A DNA stretch of 9,901 bases from Mesoaciditoga sp964503355. GTDB lineage: Bacteria; Thermotogota; Thermotogae; Mesoaciditogales; Mesoaciditogaceae. The stretch is taken from the NCBI GenBank assembly GCA_964503355.1, contig CAZCZS010000061.1, positions 1 to 9,901 on the forward strand, given 5' to 3'. A program made the translations under genes and the position numbers. This document shows positions 7,822 through 9,901 of the stretch, piece after piece. Positions within the stretch are counted from its first letter, which is position 1; every line of letters starts with the position of its first letter. The notes under the pieces were generated by a model. It was not told the origin of the DNA and ran no database searches. It saw only the letters and a list, made by a program, of their open reading frames with translations.

Positions 7822-7872
7822 CAAACGTAAATAAAAAAAGGACACAAATGTGTCCTTTTTTTATTACGTTTG
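7822..7872. terminator. Bidirectional intrinsic terminator between HD gene and tRNA operon
   Basis: Core stem GGACAC (7840-7845), loop AAAT, GTGTCC (7850-7855), flanked by A7 on the left (7833-7839) and T7 on the right (7856-7862). The A- and T-tracts can pair, and pairing continues outward to CAAACGT (7822-7828) against ACGTTTG (7866-7872) with a single bulged A at 7829. It gives a U-tract on both strands, so it can end the plus-strand operon and the minus-strand tRNA transcript. The outer arm reaches the CCA end of tRNA-Thr. Confidence 0.93.
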
Positions 7873-7948
7873 GAGCAGGTGATGGGATTCGAACCCATGA
7901 CCTCCGCCTTACCAAGGCGGCGCTCTAGCCTACTGAAGCTACACCTGC
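7871..7948 (-). tRNA. tRNA-Thr (anticodon GGT)
   Basis: On the minus strand, acceptor GCAGGTG pairs with CACCTGC, followed by discriminator T and encoded CCA. The anticodon stem is CCGCC/GGCGG with loop TTGGTAA, anticodon GGT, reading ACC and ACU. The T arm is ATGGG-TTCGAAT-CCCAT. The D loop is long (10 nt) with a G-U closing pair. It is last in the four-tRNA operon, and its CCA end merges into the outer arm of the terminator hairpin. Confidence 0.96.
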
Positions 7949-7964
7949 ACCACAAAAATAAAAA

Positions 7965-8039
7965 TGGAGCGGGAAACGGGGGTCGAACCCGCGACCTTCT
8001 GCTTGGCAAGCAGACGCTCTACCACTGAGCTATTCCCGC
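7965..8039 (-). tRNA. tRNA-Gly (anticodon GCC)
   Basis: Acceptor GCGGGAA pairs with TTCCCGC, then discriminator T and encoded CCA. The anticodon stem is TCTGC/GCAGA with loop TTGCCAA, anticodon GCC, reading GGC and GGU. The T arm is GCGGG-TTCGACC-CCCGT, with one G-U pair. The U discriminator is normal for bacterial tRNA-Gly. It is 16 nt from tRNA-Thr and 8 nt from tRNA-Leu. Confidence 0.97.
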
Positions 8040-8047
8040 TCGACTCT

Positions 8048-8132
8048 TGGTGCGAGAGGTGGGACTTGAACCCACACGGGTTTCCCCACTGGATCCTAAG
8101 TCCAGCGCGTCTGCCAATTCCGCCACCCTCGC
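8048..8132 (-). tRNA. tRNA-Leu (anticodon TAG)
   Basis: A class II tRNA of 85 nt including encoded CCA. Acceptor GCGAGGG pairs with CTCTCGC (one G-U), discriminator A. The anticodon stem is CTGGA/TCCAG with loop CTTAGGA, anticodon TAG, decoding CUA and possibly other CUN codons by wobble. The long variable arm contains GGG-AAA-CCC. The T arm is GTGGG-TTCAAGT-CCCAC. Confidence 0.97.
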
Positions 8133-8140
8133 GCACTTGT

Positions 8141-8216
8141 TGGTGACCCGTGCGGGATTCGAACCCGCGGCCCCTTGATTAAAAGTCAAGTGCTCTACCA
8201 GCTGAGCTAACAGGTC
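8141..8216 (-). tRNA. tRNA-Lys (anticodon TTT)
   Basis: First tRNA of the operon, 76 nt with encoded CCA. Acceptor GACCTGT pairs with ACGGGTC (one G-U), discriminator A. The anticodon stem is CTTGA/TCAAG with loop CTTTTAA, anticodon TTT, reading AAA and AAG. The T arm is GCGGG-TTCGAAT-CCCGC. Its 5' end is about 12 nt downstream of the predicted transcription start. Confidence 0.97.
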
Positions 8217-8234
8217 GATTTCAAAGACGAATAG

Positions 8235-8263
8235 ATTTTACCATATGAGCGCTTTTAAGTCAA
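8235..8263 (-). promoter_or_regulatory. Sigma-70-type promoter of the tRNA operon
   Basis: Read on the minus strand: -35 TTGACT (8263-8258), a 17-nt spacer, and -10 TAAAAT (8240-8235). Each box differs from consensus at one position. The expected start is near 8228, about a dozen bases before the 5' end of tRNA-Lys. A strong constitutive promoter fits a stable-RNA operon. Confidence 0.88.
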
Positions 8264-8511
8264 GAGTTCGCAAGCAACACCATTCTTTTTCGGGACATCA
8301 CGAAATTCACTATGTATACCAAATTAACTCAACTCGCGCATCAACTTTACAAGCCAATAGCTTTCAAGCATACATCGCTTTTCAAGCGAGGAGGAAACTT
8401 TTAAGAAAATCAGCTCGTAGCTTGTAGTCCTGTAGTTTATGATAGGTGATATTTTTATTCGTTTTTGTATTTGTCACGCGCTTTTACTTATTAGCCCTCA
8501 CTTTCTCGTTA
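8264..8511. other. Intergenic stretch without a recognisable gene
   Basis: No coding frame here is convincing. A 60-codon plus-strand frame at 8245-8427 starts in the tRNA promoter, has no Shine-Dalgarno and encodes a low-complexity, family-less peptide. Visible structure: three imperfect copies of a CTTT(n)CAAGC motif at 8345-8354, 8361-8369 and 8378-8387, spaced about 16-17 nt, the last forming a small hairpin TCGCTT-TTC-AAGCGA (8375-8389). The 3' part (8430-8511) is T-rich. No clear plus-strand promoter was found. Confidence 0.5.
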
Positions 8512-8541
8512 TTGCGGAATTTATCCGCAACTTCTTTTTTT
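8512..8541 (+). terminator. Orphan plus-strand intrinsic terminator
   Basis: Stem TTGCGGA (8512-8518), loop ATTTA, TCCGCAA (8524-8530), followed by CTTCTTTTTTT. The T-run lies only on the plus strand, so it acts on left-to-right transcription. No recognisable plus-strand gene lies between the terminator at 7822-7872 and this one. It may insulate the lipoprotein promoter 30 nt downstream or end an unrecognised short RNA. Confidence 0.75.
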
Positions 8542-8572
8542 ATTTACAAATATTTTTTATTTTTTAGAAAAA

Positions 8573-8581
8573 TGATATAAT
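8573..8581 (+). promoter_or_regulatory. Extended -10 promoter for the lipoprotein gene
   Basis: TGATATAAT at 8573-8581 contains a perfect TATAAT (8576-8581) with the extended-10 TG. The -35 region at the right distance is only a T-run, which fits an extended -10 promoter. The expected start is near 8588, giving a leader of about 69 nt before the ATG at 8657. Confidence 0.7.
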
Positions 8582-8616
8582 AAAGTATGTATTTAATGTT
8601 AATGACAATCTCAAAC

Positions 8617-8636
8617 TTCTCACATGAGAATTTTTT
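8617..8636 (+). promoter_or_regulatory. Leader hairpin with T6 tract, possible attenuator
   Basis: TTCTC (8617-8621), loop ACAT, GAGAA (8626-8630), then TTTTTT. The shape is that of a weak intrinsic terminator inside the 5' leader of the lipoprotein mRNA, a few bases before its Shine-Dalgarno AGGGAGG (8641-8647). Five base pairs with few G-C is weak, so a regulatory role is only possible. Confidence 0.3.
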
Positions 8637-8656
8637 AATGAGGGAGGATGTAAAAA

Positions 8657-9853
8657 ATGAGAAAATACCAACTGATCGCCATGGTGCTTTCCATCGCTAT
8701 GGTGGTGTTAATTCTCACAGGTTGTTTTCTAATTCCTGCCACAACTTACACCATTTCTGGACATGTAAAGGACACGTTGGGGAATTCGTTGAAGGATGTT
8801 TTGATTTCCTTCGATCGTGGCTACCAAGGGGTTACCACCGATGCGTCGGGATATTGGACAAAAGATGGCTTGAGTGGAACCGTTACAGTCGTTCCTTTCA
8901 AGGATGGATGGACGTTTGATCCATTGGAACGCTTTGTAAGCACTACGAACGATCATGTCGACTTCAGTGCAACTTTCACACGAAAAGTGATCAAAACGTT
9001 GAACGTCGGAAAATCTCCCGTTGCGATAGCCATAAACGAAAAAACCAATAAAATATACGTGACAAATTCCGGAGATAATTCATTAAGCGTTGTAGATGGA
9101 GCAAACGATACAGTTGTCGCGACCATATCAGTGGGTTCAAATCCGGAGGGTGTGGCGGTAAACACGGCAACAAACAGAATATACGTGACGAATTACGTAG
9201 ATAATTCGCTAAGCGTTATAGATGGAGCGAACAACGCGGTTATCGCGACGATAAAAGTTGGAACGCATCCGTTAGGTATCGATATCAACCCGAAGACAAA
9301 TGAAATATACGTGGCCAACCTCTCCTCCAACAACATAAGCATCATAAGCGGTGTGAACAACTCCATTTTGGCAACTGTAGATGTTGATTCACCGTATGGA
9401 ATAAAGATCGATCCAACGGGTGAAAAAGCGTATGTGACCAGTTTTTCTTCCAGCGTCGTCAACGTTGTAGATATTTTGAATAGAACCATTACCAAGAAGA
9501 TAACGGTGGGAAGAAAACCCGGAAATTTAAGCGTGAATGCCGTAACGGACAAGATATACGTTTTGAACACGAATGAAAAAACCATGAGCGTTATAGATGG
9601 CCAGAACGATTCGCTCATCAAAACTTTCTACGTCGGAGGTGGCCCATCGGGCGTGGATATCAACTCGAAAACGAACATGATATACATCTCGACATGGCTT
9701 GATAAAGACGTTGAAGTTGTGAACGGAGTTAACGATTCCTTGATATCTCATATAAGTACTGGAAAGATTCTCGAAGGTATTGCTGTGAACAGTTCAAATG
9801 GTAAGATATACGTCACAGGTAATGATGATAACACCCTCATCGTCATTCACTGA
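8657..9853 (+). CDS. Lipoprotein with carboxypeptidase-regulatory-like domain and seven-bladed YVTN beta-propeller
   Basis: A 398-residue protein. Residues 1-22 form a lipoprotein signal (basic start MRK, hydrophobic core) with lipobox LTGC and lipidated C23. Residues about 31-108 resemble a carboxypeptidase-regulatory-like beta-sandwich: YTISGHVKDTLGNSLKDVLI, then GVTTDASGYW and DFSATF. Residues 110-398 are seven repeats of about 38-43 residues with the pattern vGxxPxGIxIN..TNKIYVTNxxxNSLSVIDGxN, typical of YVTN surface-protein propellers. Seven repeats equal one closed propeller. The protein is probably anchored on the outer face of the membrane or toga; binding of a ligand, glycan or protein is inference. 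The ATG has AGGGAGG 9 nt upstream and its own promoter. It belongs to a separate transcription unit from the secA run, and no terminator is seen within the 48 nt left after it. Confidence 0.88.
   Translation: MRKYQLIAMVLSIAMVVLILTGCFLIPATTYTISGHVKDTLGNSLKDVLISFDRGYQGVTTDASGYWTKDGLSGTVTVVPFKDGWTFDPLERFVSTTNDHVDFSATFTRKVIKTLNVGKSPVAIAINEKTNKIYVTNSGDNSLSVVDGANDTVVATISVGSNPEGVAVNTATNRIYVTNYVDNSLSVIDGANNAVIATIKVGTHPLGIDINPKTNEIYVANLSSNNISIISGVNNSILATVDVDSPYGIKIDPTGEKAYVTSFSSSVVNVVDILNRTITKKITVGRKPGNLSVNAVTDKIYVLNTNEKTMSVIDGQNDSLIKTFYVGGGPSGVDINSKTNMIYISTWLDKDVEVVNGVNDSLISHISTGKILEGIAVNSSNGKIYVTGNDDNTLIVIH
8984..9850 (+). repeat. Seven in-frame YVTN repeat units
   Basis: Units begin at about residues 110, 152, 194, 236, 276, 319 and 361 of the lipoprotein, mostly 42 residues. 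Units 1 and 2 are the most alike, even in DNA: the stretch encoding NSLSV(V/I)DGAN is nearly the same at 9077-9110 and 9203-9236. Units 4 and 5 are the most diverged. The pattern suggests blade duplication. Confidence 0.85.
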
Positions 9854-9901
9854 TTTTGTAGATCAGTTGGGTTGTCACCGACCTTGATTTTCACAACGTT
9901 T
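9847..9901 (-). CDS. Possible C-terminal end of a convergent gene, cut by window edge
   Basis: On the minus strand, a frame open from the window edge reads NVVKIKVGDNPTDLQNQ then TGA at 9849-9847, overlapping the lipoprotein gene end by 7 nt. Seventeen codons is too short to prove coding. It would explain why no terminator follows the lipoprotein gene. No function can be assigned. Confidence 0.25.
   Translation of the reverse strand, partial: NVVKIKVGDNPTDLQNQ

Noticed and set aside
7821..8146. Open frames across the tRNA cluster on both strands, including peptides such as ERETGVEPATFCLA
   Set aside because: These are the familiar spurious translations of tRNA genes. The cloverleaf tRNAs explain the sequence fully.
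7871..8216. Integration site with an inserted mobile element at the tRNA genes
   Set aside because: All four tRNAs are complete, and no duplicated tRNA end, integrase or composition change is visible nearby.
8345..8389. CRISPR-like or plasmid iteron array
   Set aside because: There are only three short, imperfect copies with no uniform spacers, and no cas or replication genes nearby.
8245..8427. 60-codon plus-strand frame between the tRNA operon and the lipoprotein gene
   Set aside because: It starts inside the tRNA promoter, has no Shine-Dalgarno, and its composition does not resemble any family.
8587..8919. 110-codon plus-strand frame overlapping the lipoprotein start
   Set aside because: It begins at the predicted transcription start with no ribosome site and runs out of frame through the lipoprotein signal and sandwich domain, which are clearly coding in the other frame.

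Overview
The window looks like part of the chromosome of a thermophilic or moderately thermophilic bacterium, most likely of the Thermotogota. This is inferred from heavy AGA/AGG (Arg) and ATA (Ile) codon use, frequent UUG/GUG starts, tight gene packing and the flavour of the proteins. Phylum is a moderate-confidence guess; species cannot be read from the sequence.

Positions 1-7800 hold one tightly packed plus-strand run of seven genes that reads as an operon: truA (3' part only), tlyA, secA, prfB, a membrane-anchored HEXXH metallopeptidase, a CsaB-like pyruvyltransferase, and a double HD-domain phosphohydrolase. Gaps are 2-38 nt, with overlaps of 4-11 nt at two junctions. Four of the six visible starts are non-AUG (GTG, TTG, TTG, TTG). 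The promoter lies off the left edge. The first four genes serve RNA modification, translation termination and protein export. The next two look like cell-envelope functions, and the last looks like nucleotide metabolism. No promoter or terminator is evident between them. The run ends at a long inverted repeat (7822-7872) with an A-tract on one side and a T-tract on the other, which can terminate transcription from both strands.

Positions 7871-8263 hold a minus-strand tRNA operon with a near-consensus promoter (TTGACT, 17 nt, TAAAAT). It transcribes tRNA-Lys(TTT), tRNA-Leu(TAG), tRNA-Gly(GCC) and tRNA-Thr(GGT) in that order, all with encoded CCA ends, and stops at the shared terminator.

Positions 8264-8656 carry no convincing gene. 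They hold three imperfect copies of a CTTT(n)CAAGC motif, an orphan plus-strand intrinsic terminator (8512-8541), an extended -10 promoter (8573-8581) and a leader hairpin followed by T6. Positions 8657-9853 encode a lipoprotein with a carboxypeptidase-regulatory-like domain followed by seven YVTN-type repeats, predicted to form a seven-bladed beta-propeller. The last bases may hold the tail of a convergent minus-strand gene.

I do not see a clear undescribed defence, mobile or CRISPR-like system. The most interesting points are the HD protein, whose N-terminal copy has lost metal ligands; an overlapping UGA-terminated reading frame at the prfB start; and the orphan terminator in an apparently empty region.
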